The notes below the pieces were generated by a model that was given only the letters and a program-made list of their open reading frames with translations, made no database searches and had not been told where the DNA came from. The position numbers and the translations under genes are program-made. Positions 1-10,259 of a stretch of 64,000 nt of DNA are shown piece after piece. Every line of letters starts with the position of its first letter. Within the stretch, counting starts at the first letter, position 1. This stretch comes from Astrocystis sublimbata (lineage: Eukaryota > Ascomycota > Sordariomycetes > Xylariales > Xylariaceae). The stretch is taken from the NCBI GenBank assembly GCA_022453515.1, contig JAJNNY010000042.1, positions 124,001 through 188,000 of the forward strand, given 5' to 3'.

Positions 1-688
1 TATAGCCAGGGTGATCTTAGTGGCGTGGCCAACAACATCATGGGCTTCTTCAAAAAGGCATCCGGTGGCGAAGAGGCCCATAACCGAACCTTGGCGACCA
101 AAACGTCGGCCGCGGACGTTATAATGCTTTCCGGAAGTAAAGATGATCAAACCTCGTTCGTATACCCCTCTACTACATTCCCCTACCCTTTGCCTTTACC
201 AGATACTACACATCCGCTGTTGGAATTTCCGGCATATGGGGTGGCCCCCTGGACCGTGCCCTATGATCCAGGAATGGAAGAAATTAAGTTTGATCCTAGT
301 TATGGGAACATGTAAATAGTTTTTTTTACGCCTTAGATGCAAGGTCGCAGCCATTTACGCCGCGATCTTGTATCTAGGGCGACGGGTTACGTTGGCGCTG
401 CGGATTTCTGCGGCATATTGCCCTTCTCACTGCATTTAGCGCTATCCTGGCCCTTGAGGTTGCTATGCTAACAGAAATTCCAGGGCGGATGCCACTATCG
501 CATCTCAAGCCACAGGCGCCATGTCTTGGGCTTTCATCACCGCCCTAAAGAAGAAGCCTCAGCAGAGCTACGTCCAGCTGTTGAACAGCATCCGTGACGA
601 ACTTGCCACCAGATATACGCAAAAGCCTCAACTGTCTTGTAGTCACCCACTTAGTATGGACCCACCCCCAACGATGCTTGAGAGATGA
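1..688 (+). CDS. Metacaspase (caspase-like cysteine protease), 3' part only
   Basis: The gene enters from the left edge; the catalytic His and Cys lie outside the window. Exon 1..155 encodes the p10-side segment with the motif [20 protein letters not shown]. Exon 484..688 continues in frame as [18 protein letters not shown] and ends SCSHPLSMD plus eight residues. Both pieces match the conserved C-terminal half of fungal metacaspases (Arg/Lys-specific, Ca-dependent proteases linked to stress, ageing and protein quality control). The intron of 328 bases is long for this genome and starts GTTCGT, a weak donor, but its 3' end has a good branch site (GCTAAC) and CAG, and only this junction restores the DQTS-ADAT frame. 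The last residues after SHPLSMD differ from the usual short hydrophobic end, so the final exon could be spliced differently. Family call is firm; the exact 3' end is less so. Confidence 0.8.
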
Positions 689-1836
689 CCTGTTAACGAA
701 TTTGACCAGATACCAACCTGCTATTTGTCATGTAGAGAATCCGCCACTTCGAAATTTTGGTCGTTTCTTGTTCCGTGGGTGGCTTGCGCTGATATTCGCT
801 TGGATTTCCAATCGAGGAGTTTGGCTGAATTGGGTTTCCACGCACTTTTTGGATTCATTCAGGGCGGTTCCCTCTCAACTGCTATAGCAGGATCAAAGTT
901 CAGCTTTTTCCAGCGCGGAAGTATATTATTACCCTGACGAGCCGACATTCATGAGACACGATGTATGCATAGTTGGACAGTCGGTCAGCGAGACCCCTTT
1001 TGGATACTTGGAGCCGCCGAGTCTGAGCCATGACTTAATGAAATCCTAATAACTTGGCGAGCTATATGCGCTCTTTTGAATGAATTGTGGTTGTCGTATG
1101 AGTGCTGCTACTGTGTTCTGGCTGCGTATATTGGCTGTAAAGCATCTTGGTGCCACTGTGATTGCCAACAAAGGAGTTGGTTCATCTCGGATAGAGACCC
1201 GATGATGACGAGGATTCCCTAGTTACGCCGAAAGACGATGATGTCGAGTGCGCTTGTGTTTCTCCGAGCATACTACATGGATTCGACTGGGCGACGCGGG
1301 GTTCTTCCCGGCTAGCCAGAAGCCAAGATGATGACGAACGAGCAGTGAGAGAGCTCTTGGTATAGTCAGTCACCTCATTTACGGGATATCTATCTCTTCT
1401 CCTGCTACTAGGTACTTACCTAGAACGAGCACACCTGCGAACGGATTCATCCCCCATGCTGCTGTATGACCAGGGTCTCGGACAGGGTTGCAAATCAAGC
1501 ATCCGAGACCGCTCGGAGCATTCGACACTAATGATGGGAGTGCAACCCCATGTTTTCCGGGGTTACATCTTTCCTCATACTGACGTACCCGGTTACCTGT
1601 CTGTCTCATGGCTTATAACCAGCACACACGCATGATATAAAAATGCCGACTATTGTCCTGTCTGCATGCTCAGGGAGTTGAGGATCGATTGTGCCGAAAG
1701 TTCCTCCTCCTTGATCTGACACGTGATATATGAGGGCGATCGAAGTATATGCGCTCAATTCTCGACTATCTTGATTATCTAGGTGCTTAGGTGAGGACTC
1801 CTTCATTACCAAAGGTATAGCTCAGATAGATACAAC
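689..1836. other. Intergenic, no gene recognised
   Basis: Only short overlapping open frames on both strands, none with family resemblance. It should hold the metacaspase 3' end and the promoter of the dehydrogenase that starts at 1837. Confidence 0.6.
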
Positions 1837-3083
1837 ATGGCCGAAGTCGTCATCAACGAAGAGTCCCTATCTAGCTTGAAAGATAACGTCGTCATCGTCA
1901 CAGGTATGATTCCCCTTGATATCCCGAATATCATTCACAACATCACCTGCTGGTAACTCACATACATACGTGATCCCCGCACAGGTGGTTCCTCGGGAAT
2001 CGGGCTAACCACAGTTCAACTCCTCCTGTCCCTCGGCGCCTACGTAATCGGCACCGACCTGAACTCGCCGCCCGAAGGCGCAATACCATCCTCATCCTCA
2101 TCCTCAACCTCAGCCTCAAGCTCATCGCAATTCAGCTTCCGCGCCGCCAACATCGTCGACTGGGCTAGCTTGGTCGGAGCCTTCAAGCACGCCATCGAGC
2201 TTCACGGGCGCGTCGACCACGTCTTCGCTAATGCGGGAATAGGGCACCGCACGGACTATGTCCGGGGGATTGAATTGGATGATAAAGGCGATCCGCTGGA
2301 GCCGACGGGCGTTGTGATTGATGTTAATCTGAAAGGCGCCATCAACACGGCGACGCTGGCGGTGCATTATATCAGGAAGAACCCGAGGGGTGGGAGTGTG
2401 GTGATGAATGCGTCGAGCACGGCGTTGCAGCGCTTTCGGGCTGTTGATTATGGTGAGTGAGTTGGCTAGCCGACCTACCTTCCCCATTTCGTAGCATATC
2501 GTATCATCTCATCTCATCTGCCTTACCTGCCTGCTTTTCCGCAGAAACAGATGGGTGTCCAACAACCTGCACTAGCATCATACATACAATCAACAGATAC
2601 GAAGAACGGGTATATCGAGTATGTTAACCCAACTAACTACCTACCTAACTAACCCGCGCACACCAACAAACAGCAGTCGCCAAACACGGCGTCATCGGCC
2701 TCGTGCGCGGCCTGCACCGGACCCTGACCCTCAACCACATCCCCGTGCGCATCAACGGCGTGGCCCCCAGCTACACGGGGACCGGCATGGTGCGGGCGTC
2801 CGTCTTTGCAAAACACGGCCGCTACACCCAGCCGCCGGATACCGTGGCGCGCGCGGCTGCGATGCTTATGGCGGACAAGGCGCGCAGCGGACATCTAGTC
2901 CATGTCGATCGAGGCGTGTGCAAGGAGGTCGATGAGGCGGTGCTGCTGCCGGCGTTTGCGGAGGTGATCAGGCATGGGGATACGCTGGATGAGGATGAGA
3001 CGATGGGGTGTGTGGTTGGGGCTGAGGGGAGTGATAGGGGGGTTGGTGGGGCTGGGGTTGGGGTTGAGGTGGAAGGGGAATAG
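1837..3083 (+). CDS. Short-chain dehydrogenase/reductase (SDR), NAD(P)-dependent
   Basis: Three exons, 1837..1903, 1985..2452 and 2674..3083, give a 314-residue protein. The Rossmann cofactor motif TGGSSGIG is at residues 22-29, NAG at 105-107, a Ser at about 166, and YAVAK with Tyr178 and Lys182 supplies the catalytic Tyr/Lys. The YxxxK motif is created by splicing: Tyr is the last full codon of exon 2, and AVAKHG opens exon 3. Exon 1 ends in the middle of the glycine motif. Family length and motif spacing are classical SDR; the substrate cannot be read from the sequence. Odd points are a serine-rich stretch (about residues 52-65) after the second beta strand, and a Gly/Val-rich tail beyond the SDR fold (the last ~25 residues). 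The second intron (221 bases) is long, so a small missed exon is possible. The gene converges with the CoA-transferase that ends at 3482. Confidence 0.85.
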
Positions 3084-3481
3084 ATGGATGGATGGTGGGG
3101 TTGAGATCTAAGGTTTGGGATGAAGGTTGCTAGAGGAAGGAAGTCTCAGTGATTAACGGAAAGGTGAACAGCATCGAGGTTGTGACTTTTGAATTTTGTA
3201 TTCCCACTTACCCCGGGTGCTTTTAAGAATGTCTTGGATCCGTTTCGATGACCATTATTTCCTTGGATCAGCGGAATTCTTTATAATCATAATGCTTCCT
3301 CTATGTTTCATTTGAGATATACTTGTGATACATCTTTCGGGCTCGGTGCTTGTATTCTGTAATAGTATCATAGCACCGGACTTGGTTCGTAATTCTTGAT
3401 GATCATTACCTATATACATGCTAGCTAACAGATACCTATTCTGACCAAACAACCGCTCTGCATTCGAGGTGAGCCAAGCTT
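3084..3481. other. Intergenic between convergent genes
   Basis: About 400 bases between two convergent genes; should hold both 3' UTRs. No other feature seen. Confidence 0.6.
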
Positions 3482-5283
3482 TTACAGCATGGGTTTTAGG
3501 TCATCAGCGACACGGAAAGGTGCCTCAGTCTTGCTCTTGATCTCATCCACAGTCACGCCATCCGCGATCTCGATAAGAGTCAATCCATGAGTGAAGTCGA
3601 CATCGAACACGCCCTACAGTAGACAATAATGTTAGACATCAGAGATAGGGGAACGGGGAACGGGGAACGGCATAGCATGTATCGAAGTAGCAACAAAGTA
3701 ACTTACCAGCTCGGTGATTATCCGCGACACACAGGCCCGGCCAGTCAGGGGGAAGGCACACTGCTTCACGATCTTGGCGCCGCCCGACTTCGTTGTGTGC
3801 TCCATGGTGACGACGACCTTGGTCGCGCTCGGGTTGCTGACGAGATCCATGGCGCCGCCGAAGCCCTTGACCTTGCCCGGCAGCATCCAGTTGGCCAGGT
3901 CGCCGGTGGCGTTGACCTGCATGGCGCCGAGGATGGTCAGGTTGATGCGGCCGCTGCGGATCATGCCAAAGCTCTCCTCGCTGCCGAAGACGGCGGCGCC
4001 GGGGCGCAGCGTGACCGTCTCCTTGCCGGCGTTGATCAGGTCGGCGTCCTCCTCGCCCTGCCTCGGGTACGGGCCCAGCCCGAGGATGCCGTTCTCCGAC
4101 TGCAGCTGCACCTCGACCTCGGGCCCCACGAAGCCCGGCGCCAGCATGGGCATGCCGATGCCCAGGTTCGCGTACATGCCGTTCTTGAACTCCTTGGCGG
4201 CGCGCCGCACGATGCGTTCGCGCTTCGCGGCCGTCTCGCCGGAGCCGAGCGCCTTGTTGGCATCGCTGCTGTTCTCGTCCTTGGTCCACGTGTACTTCTC
4301 GATGTTCTTCTCCGTGGTGCTCTGGATGACCCTCTTCACGTAGATACCGGGAAGATGTACGGCCTCTGGCGGGATCTCGCCGGGCTCGACGATGTGCTCG
4401 GCCTCGACGATGGTCATCTTGGCGTTGCGTCCCATGGCGCCGTTGAAGTTGTTCGCGGCGAGGCGGAACTGGCAATTGCCGAGCTTATCGGCCTTGTACG
4501 CTTTTACAAAAGCGTAGTCCCCCGCGATGCTGTGCTCCAGGAGGTACGACTTGCCGTTGAAGACCTTGACGTCCTTGGGGTAGGAGAACTGTGCGGGGGT
4601 GCCATCGCTGTTGTTGCGCAGCGGCAGGTCGCCCGTCTGCACAACGGTGCCGAAGGCGGCAGGGGTGTAGAAGGCCGGGACCCCCTTGCCGCCGGCGGCG
4701 CAGCGCTCGGCCAGGGTGCCCTGGGGCGTCAGTTCGAGCTCGACCTGGCCGGTCAGGTACATGGACTCGAAGGTCTTGTTCTCGCCGATGTAGCTGGCGA
4801 TCATCTTGCTGATCTGCTTGGACTTGAGCAGCTGGCCCAGCCCCGAGGTGTCGGTGCCGGCGTTGTTCGAGACGGCGGTGAGCCCCGTGATCTCGGGCTT
4901 CTTGAGCGTCTCGTTGATGAGGGTGTCGGGCACGCCGCAGAGCCCAAAGCCGCCGCAGAGCAGAGTGCTGTTGGGCTGCATGTCCTGCAGGGCCGCCGAG
5001 GCGGACGGGTATACTTTGTTGATCTCGGCCCGGCGTGAGGTGGCGGAGAAGGCACGGGCTAGGATGCGGACGTGCTGGGAGGAGGGTTAGACATACTCGA
5101 CATGAAGAAAATGAGAATGAAGAAGGTGAATTGAGATGCGGAGAGACATAGTATCAGAGTGAAAGGCCTTGCCCATTGGATACTAATTAACTCGATATGG
5201 GGGCAATCTTGCAAGTTACTCACGTTGGAGCCATGACGAGAGTAAGCTCTCATTGTCCGCATACACATTGCTGGTGAAGGCAT
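3482..5283 (-). CDS. Succinyl-CoA:3-ketoacid CoA-transferase (SCOT), mitochondrial
   Basis: Three exons on the minus strand, 5283..5224, 5074..3707 and 3613..3482, make 519 residues, the normal SCOT length. The enzyme moves CoA from succinyl-CoA to acetoacetate, in the mitochondrial matrix, in ketone-body use. The alpha half carries the CoA-transferase signature [13 protein letters not shown] (about 60-73). The beta half carries [10 protein letters not shown], whose Glu (about 347) is the catalytic residue that forms the glutamyl-CoA thioester. The N terminus ([20 protein letters not shown], then [15 protein letters not shown]) is basic, Ser/Ala-rich and without acids at first, as in a mitochondrial presequence. 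The last exon encodes the conserved end ([20 protein letters not shown]). Both introns have canonical ends (GTGAGT and GTAAGT donors). The open plus-strand frame over the same DNA is a GC-bias shadow. Confidence 0.92.
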
Positions 5284-6269
5284 CACGACCCTCGCTGTCC
5301 TTGAGACTGAAAGTGAGATGATACGATTTGCTGGTGTACCAGAAGCTATCTGCCGTCGCTCATTTGGTGAAACCCCAAGGCTTGCTCTCCAATTAGTGTG
5401 TCAAGTGTCAGTGATGCTTCGGGGCAATGATTGACTGTATAAGCTTCTGGCTACAGCTTCGACCAGGACCCAAACAACAAAGGGACGGGCAGTTAGTACA
5501 ATATAAGTCTTGGGAGTGCCAATCGGCTTAAGAGATTGTATTTCGGGCGAGATGTTCAACGAATTGAGTAAATCCGAAGACATCTATGAAGCTACACCCT
5601 AGGATGTATGTATCCCATGGCGCCCAGCGCCCAGCGCACCGACTGCACTCCGAATCGCGGGTGCTGTTGTCGGCTATGCGTGTGAATTTGGACCCTGTCG
5701 GCATGGCTGTCACGAGCCTGTCTACTGAAGGACGACCCTTGTTCGACGTTGAAAGCTCCAGATCTGCCCAATGAGGTGACATGGTTGCAGGCCCCACGAA
5801 GGTGCGGAACTGGGGAAATGTGGGGGCTCGGCTCCTTGACGGAAAATGGCGGCAATGGGCAATACTTAAATACCTACTCCCGAGTCGACACTTACAATCA
5901 ACAACCTTCAGGTTTTGTAAGAGTTCGCATTGCATCGGGTATGGTATCGGTCTCGCATAGCTCACACAAGCCCTACAGATCAGATAGGTCAGTTGCCTAA
6001 ATCTAGTACTTCTAAGTTTTAAAGACCGATTGTCAATGCTGATCCGAGATGGTTGCTTTGAGAGGGCTGCGACAATCAACTTGCGCCTTCGGATGAGCAT
6101 ATAAATACCCTAACCCATACTATGTAGAGACAGGCGACTTTATTTCCCGCCCCCCCGGTGCATCGTGAAGCCTAAGGTTATACTAATACGTGGAAAGCGG
6201 TGGTACTTAGTTCACCAGTACTCAGTCTTTCTTTAGAGTATTTCCTGAAAGGCGTTAGCTAATCGCATG
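5284..6269. other. Intergenic, SCOT promoter side
   Basis: Upstream of SCOT. A 190-codon open frame on the minus strand (5528-6100) has no recognisable domain and overlaps other open frames; I do not treat it as a gene. Confidence 0.5.
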
Positions 6270-6840
6270 AGCCTTTGCGAGGTGGTGATTGTCACGGCCA
6301 GTAGACCTATCACATGACTAAGCTGCTACTAGATGAGGAAAGGATTCGCATAGGGCAATACGTATATAGAGAGACACTGTCTCGCTGTATCTAGTTCTCT
6401 CTTCTCCTTCTCTCCTTAGTCTTGATATTCTCGTCAATAGAGTATTAGCTGCTGCTGCCGGCTTTGTCCCAGCTTCTCAGTACGCTCGCCGTGACAGTGA
6501 TCAAAAAAAAGTTGACACCCCTTCTTGGCAGGCCCACTATAGTGACCTCTATTGCCACCCTTAATAATACAACATAACAGAGGGATAAAAAACAGAAAAT
6601 AGGAAGCATATATAATTATAATTAGTAAATAAAGTTCAAGTATTATTAAAATATATAGAATATTAAGGACTAGTTAAGTTGCTTTTATTTAGCTCTAGAA
6701 TAACTATAAATATCGGAATAGCTTTAATAATAACTAGAAACAGAAATATACGGAAGAAAGTTTTCCAGCTCCAGAAGTACCTGTGGGGCTAGTCTGCAGA
6801 TCAAGTGTCAACTTTTTTTTGATCACCACCTCGCCTTTGC
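6270..6840. mobile_element. Nested inverted-repeat (MITE-like) elements
   Basis: An inner element spans 6497..6826 (330 bases). It begins GTGATCAAAAAAAAGTTGAC and ends with the perfect inverted copy, 22 bases in each arm. Its interior (about 6560-6780) is very AT-rich and carries no coding capacity. It sits inside one arm of an older inverted repeat. The left arm at about 6271-6303 reads GCGAGGTGGTGATTGTCACG. The right arm is split by the inner element into CTCGCCGTGACA (about 6485-6496) and CACCACCTCGC (about 6824-6834). The poly-A stretch plus GTTGACAC resembles Tc1/mariner-type ends, but no TA duplication is obvious, so the superfamily is not assigned. High AT content fits RIP mutation. 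Confidence 0.65.
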
Positions 6841-8652
6841 AATAGAACTTACTTAAATGTGCGAAATTAGCCTCCAATTGTCTAGGTACCTAGGCATCTC
6901 GATGCTCAAGATCTAGAGATGCATGGCTTGGAACCCCACGTTGTTGTTGTAAGATGCATGCGCCTAGGCATGCTAGGTGCCGAGGCTACCTTACGTTTTG
7001 TCAATTACCTAAGCGGCGCATAGCAAATTAGGCTTAGCGCATTTGCTGCAGTGATTTTGCTCAGGCTCGACTCAGCTCGTATTAGTAGGTACATGTACCT
7101 AGTAGTATTATAATTTTACGGTGATACATAACGCAAATTACTGGTATTACGGCTTATATACGGTTCCTAGGAAGTCGTCAGGTGGTTAACCAGCCGGCAA
7201 CGTCACAAGAACACTCCGAGGTCCAGAGTTTTAACATTGCTCCCCAGTTACTCGTACCCGCAACTCGCCACAAGAATACTCCTGCTAGTATTGAAGGTGC
7301 CGGGGATAATGCTATCCCCAATGGTGCGAAGCGAAATGGTATGGCACGTTGAGTACGAGACAACGGTTGTACAACGCAACAACAGCGAGAATTGCCCCGA
7401 GGGCGACTAAATTGGCGATGCCTCTGAATTTTTAGTGCTGAAATCATAGGACAAGCGCGCCCTCAAAAGATAGCGGGGGAGACTCGGTGGGAATAGCATC
7501 ACGCTGCATATGCTAGATGTACTGCTAATCGATGAGACCACAGCTGTACTATGTAGTGAGTGGTGCGTGTATTGTATTCGTACGAGTACCACACCACCTG
7601 CAGCAACCTTAGTCGCCACGAAACCTAAAATTCGGGCACCTTTGCGGACATTCTACCTACAAATATCCAGGGATTCCTCCCAATCTCCACCCCAAAACAA
7701 CATGGACGGGAGACTGGCTCCCCCAACGATCCTTCGATGTCGGCTCTTCCGGTTGACTGCCAAGGTAAATTTTTCCACATATCCGGGGCCCGGCCGGCCG
7801 GCCAGCTCAAGATTGAGAGGCTCAACATCTAATACCGCCATAGTTTGGGTGATATCCAATTTCTGGCAGTTGACACTAGTGGGAAACAGGTATGCACGCT
7901 CCGAGCCATTCATTTCGTTAGGAACGTTGATTTCTTTTGTTGCGCAACATTTTTGCCAAGACTACCTACCTACATTTATTTACATGACCAAAGGGAACAC
8001 ATGCCAGGTGCCTTTCCTGCGACAATAAATACAACGATTCAGCACAAGGCGTCAGCAAGTCCGACAAACAGACATATGAACCTCAACGTCAAACCCGCTG
8101 TTGCCCCGGGCCAGAGGTTTCCGATCGAATAAGTAACGATGATTAGGAGAACGACGACGACTACGTCCTAAATGTGCGAAGAGAGGGGTTAGCCGAAGCT
8201 AACAACTTGCAGGATGGATATTTAGATCACCAAGGATAACCCTCTTCGACTCTCCAAAAGAATATTCTCATCCGCCTGCATTTTGCCAATGATGATATAC
8301 GCCGTCTGTGAGGAGGGTATGGCAGCACCCTTTCTTGGGGAGATTGCCGTACCGTTCGAGACAGCTCTGAGGCGTCTGGGTGGTGGGATCGGATCTGGAA
8401 GGCAAAGGCAAGTAAGTGTCTTGCTTGGTCTTGGGGCTGGTGTTGCAGAATGGGCTATGTGTGGGTGTGTGGGCGTGTGTTTGTTTGTTTGTTCATCTAT
8501 CAAGACGATGAACACGTTCCAATAAAAGGGATGGGGATAAAGTGATGAACACAGCTTGAGGCTTCAAGAGGATTAGATGATGGAGTGGTATGAGATCGAG
8601 AGAAAAGTTGGAGGAGAGGAAAGGAGAAAAAAGTTAGGTAGACATTGAGCCC
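6841..8652. other. Intergenic; possible minus-strand transcript in 8.0-8.65 kb
   Basis: No protein family recognised. On the minus strand a TATA-like box at 8653..8662 is followed by about 130 bases of CT-rich sequence typical of a fungal 5' UTR. Downstream the longest open minus-strand frame (8222-8515, 97 codons) is low in complexity at its start and ends QADENILLESRRGLSLVI. Its first in-context ATG is late, so an intron or a non-coding transcript is possible. Another open frame on the plus strand (7510-8028) has no resemblance to anything I know. Confidence 0.35.
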
Positions 8653-8662
8653 CATTATATAG
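8653..8662 (-). promoter_or_regulatory. TATA-like box, minus strand
   Basis: Reads CTATATAATG on the minus strand. It is followed downstream by CT-rich DNA with no ATG for about 150 bases, as in strong fungal promoters. The gene it would serve is not identified. Confidence 0.35.
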
Positions 8663-10259
8663 GCGAGACTCGGGACATTGTTGATTTGTTTTGAACTCTA
8701 TTCTGTTGACAATGACTCTATCTAGGTAGGGCGATGATGCGTTTGCGAGCTGGGAGCAGTTTCCGGATTGAATATCTAGGGCAAGGGAAGCTACGAATGC
8801 GTCACTTTTGGGGACCGTGCTGACGATGGAACCCAGTCAGAGTGCTTTGCGCCTCCTTCTCCTTAAAGTCTTGAGAAGCGGCGAAGAGGCCTCGAAATAA
8901 ACCTTGAGTCTATTCAACCTCACGAGATAGCATGCACGGGCTTTATCTATTCAGGGGCAGAGAAAGAGTGGCCAGATCTACATGTAGTGAACTATGGAGG
9001 TAGGTACGTTGTACTCTACACTTCGTCAGTATCAGGAGATGATGAAATGTCACCTCGTTACTGGGAAGCTTGAAATATGAGGCAGATTCAGGTCCTGTGC
9101 TATTGCCATGATGGCTCTGGATGTGAAGCTCTCTTGCTAAAACCTACCCATCTACAGGCTCTGGCTTTAAATCATGACTCTGAGTTGAACCTTCACTCCA
9201 TTCACCTGCAAGACTCACTACCTTATATCGGGCATCTGATAAGCTGGGAAGGACCGTTCCAGGGTTGGCTCGACAAGATTGGGAGGGCAGTCACGAGCCA
9301 CGACCGGTGGAAGTGGAAGAATCCCTTAATAATGCTGTTTGGCTCTGGTTGTTTACGTGGGCGATCACTCCTTACTTGATGAGCTCCCCATTCTAGAATC
9401 TGCAAGTGCGATTGAACAGAATACGAAACTCTATGGGTTACCGAAGCACGCCGTCCTATATAGATTTGTCACGTCTTTTTTATTGTTCATCGATCATCAA
9501 TCTAACTACCTGGCAAGCCCAAGCTGTGGAAACTGTGGTGTTACGGAATGTACCTAGGTAGTTGCAATATCGTACCACAAAACTGTCAAAGGATAGAACA
9601 TTGGAGGATCGGAGACTTTGGGTCTGATTCCCATGCGCTCAGTCAGGTGCGGATAGGTTATACCTAATTCCATCATGGTCCTCCCCGCCCTTGTTGGCAA
9701 TTGCATTGTCTAGACTTGGAATGCTTTGAGCTTACGCAAACACGCAATGATGCATACGCAATTCGAACATAGCGATTGCCGCGTTATTGGAGCTGCCACT
9801 TTACAAACAGTGCCTATTCCATCCTCAATGAATTGTAAGTTGCAACGAAGTCGTTGATTTGTGTTGTGTATGCTGCGCAACACATCAACAGCACCCCATA
9901 ACGGACTTGATAGCCACTACCGTTGCATCCACTGGGCAGCAAACCGTTCTGTTGTCCACTTACGGTTAGTAGGTACCTAAGGTAGGTAGGTGTACTAAGT
10001 AGCACCGGGTAGGTTGGGACGGTAAAACCTTAGGTAGCTGGCGGGGGCTGATGATGGACCCCTGCAGCCAAAGCTTTAATCGATAAGCGTGCGGCTCCCA
10101 AAATTTACGGATTTCCAGAGAAGATGGCAGCGGGACAATTGAATCATTCAGCAAAGAAACTTGGATACTATCAGCAAATTCGCACGACGAGCAACGGCTC
10201 ACGATCCACGGCGCATTGTGGCTCGTACCACCTCGAGGAGTTCTCTTATAACAGCCAAC
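8663..10259. other. Intergenic upstream of UTP22
   Basis: Only short frames without resemblance to known proteins. Contains several TAGGTA/TACCTA-type short repeats, for example around 9966-9990. Confidence 0.5.

Noticed and set aside
157..484. A 328-base insertion or frameshift disrupting the metacaspase
   Set aside because: Using the GTTCGT donor at 156 and the CAG acceptor after GCTAAC restores DQTS-ADAT exactly in frame, so an intron is the simpler reading.
3629..5038. 469-codon open frame on the plus strand
   Set aside because: Lies antisense to the SCOT exon, rich in Ala/Gly/Asp/Leu/Val from GC-biased codons; no domain. The minus-strand SCOT gene explains the openness.
5528..6100. 190-codon minus-strand frame as a gene
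   Set aside because: No domain, odd composition and no start or splice context.
7510..8028. 172-codon plus-strand frame as a gene
   Set aside because: No resemblance to known proteins, overlapping frames on the other strand, and no promoter context.
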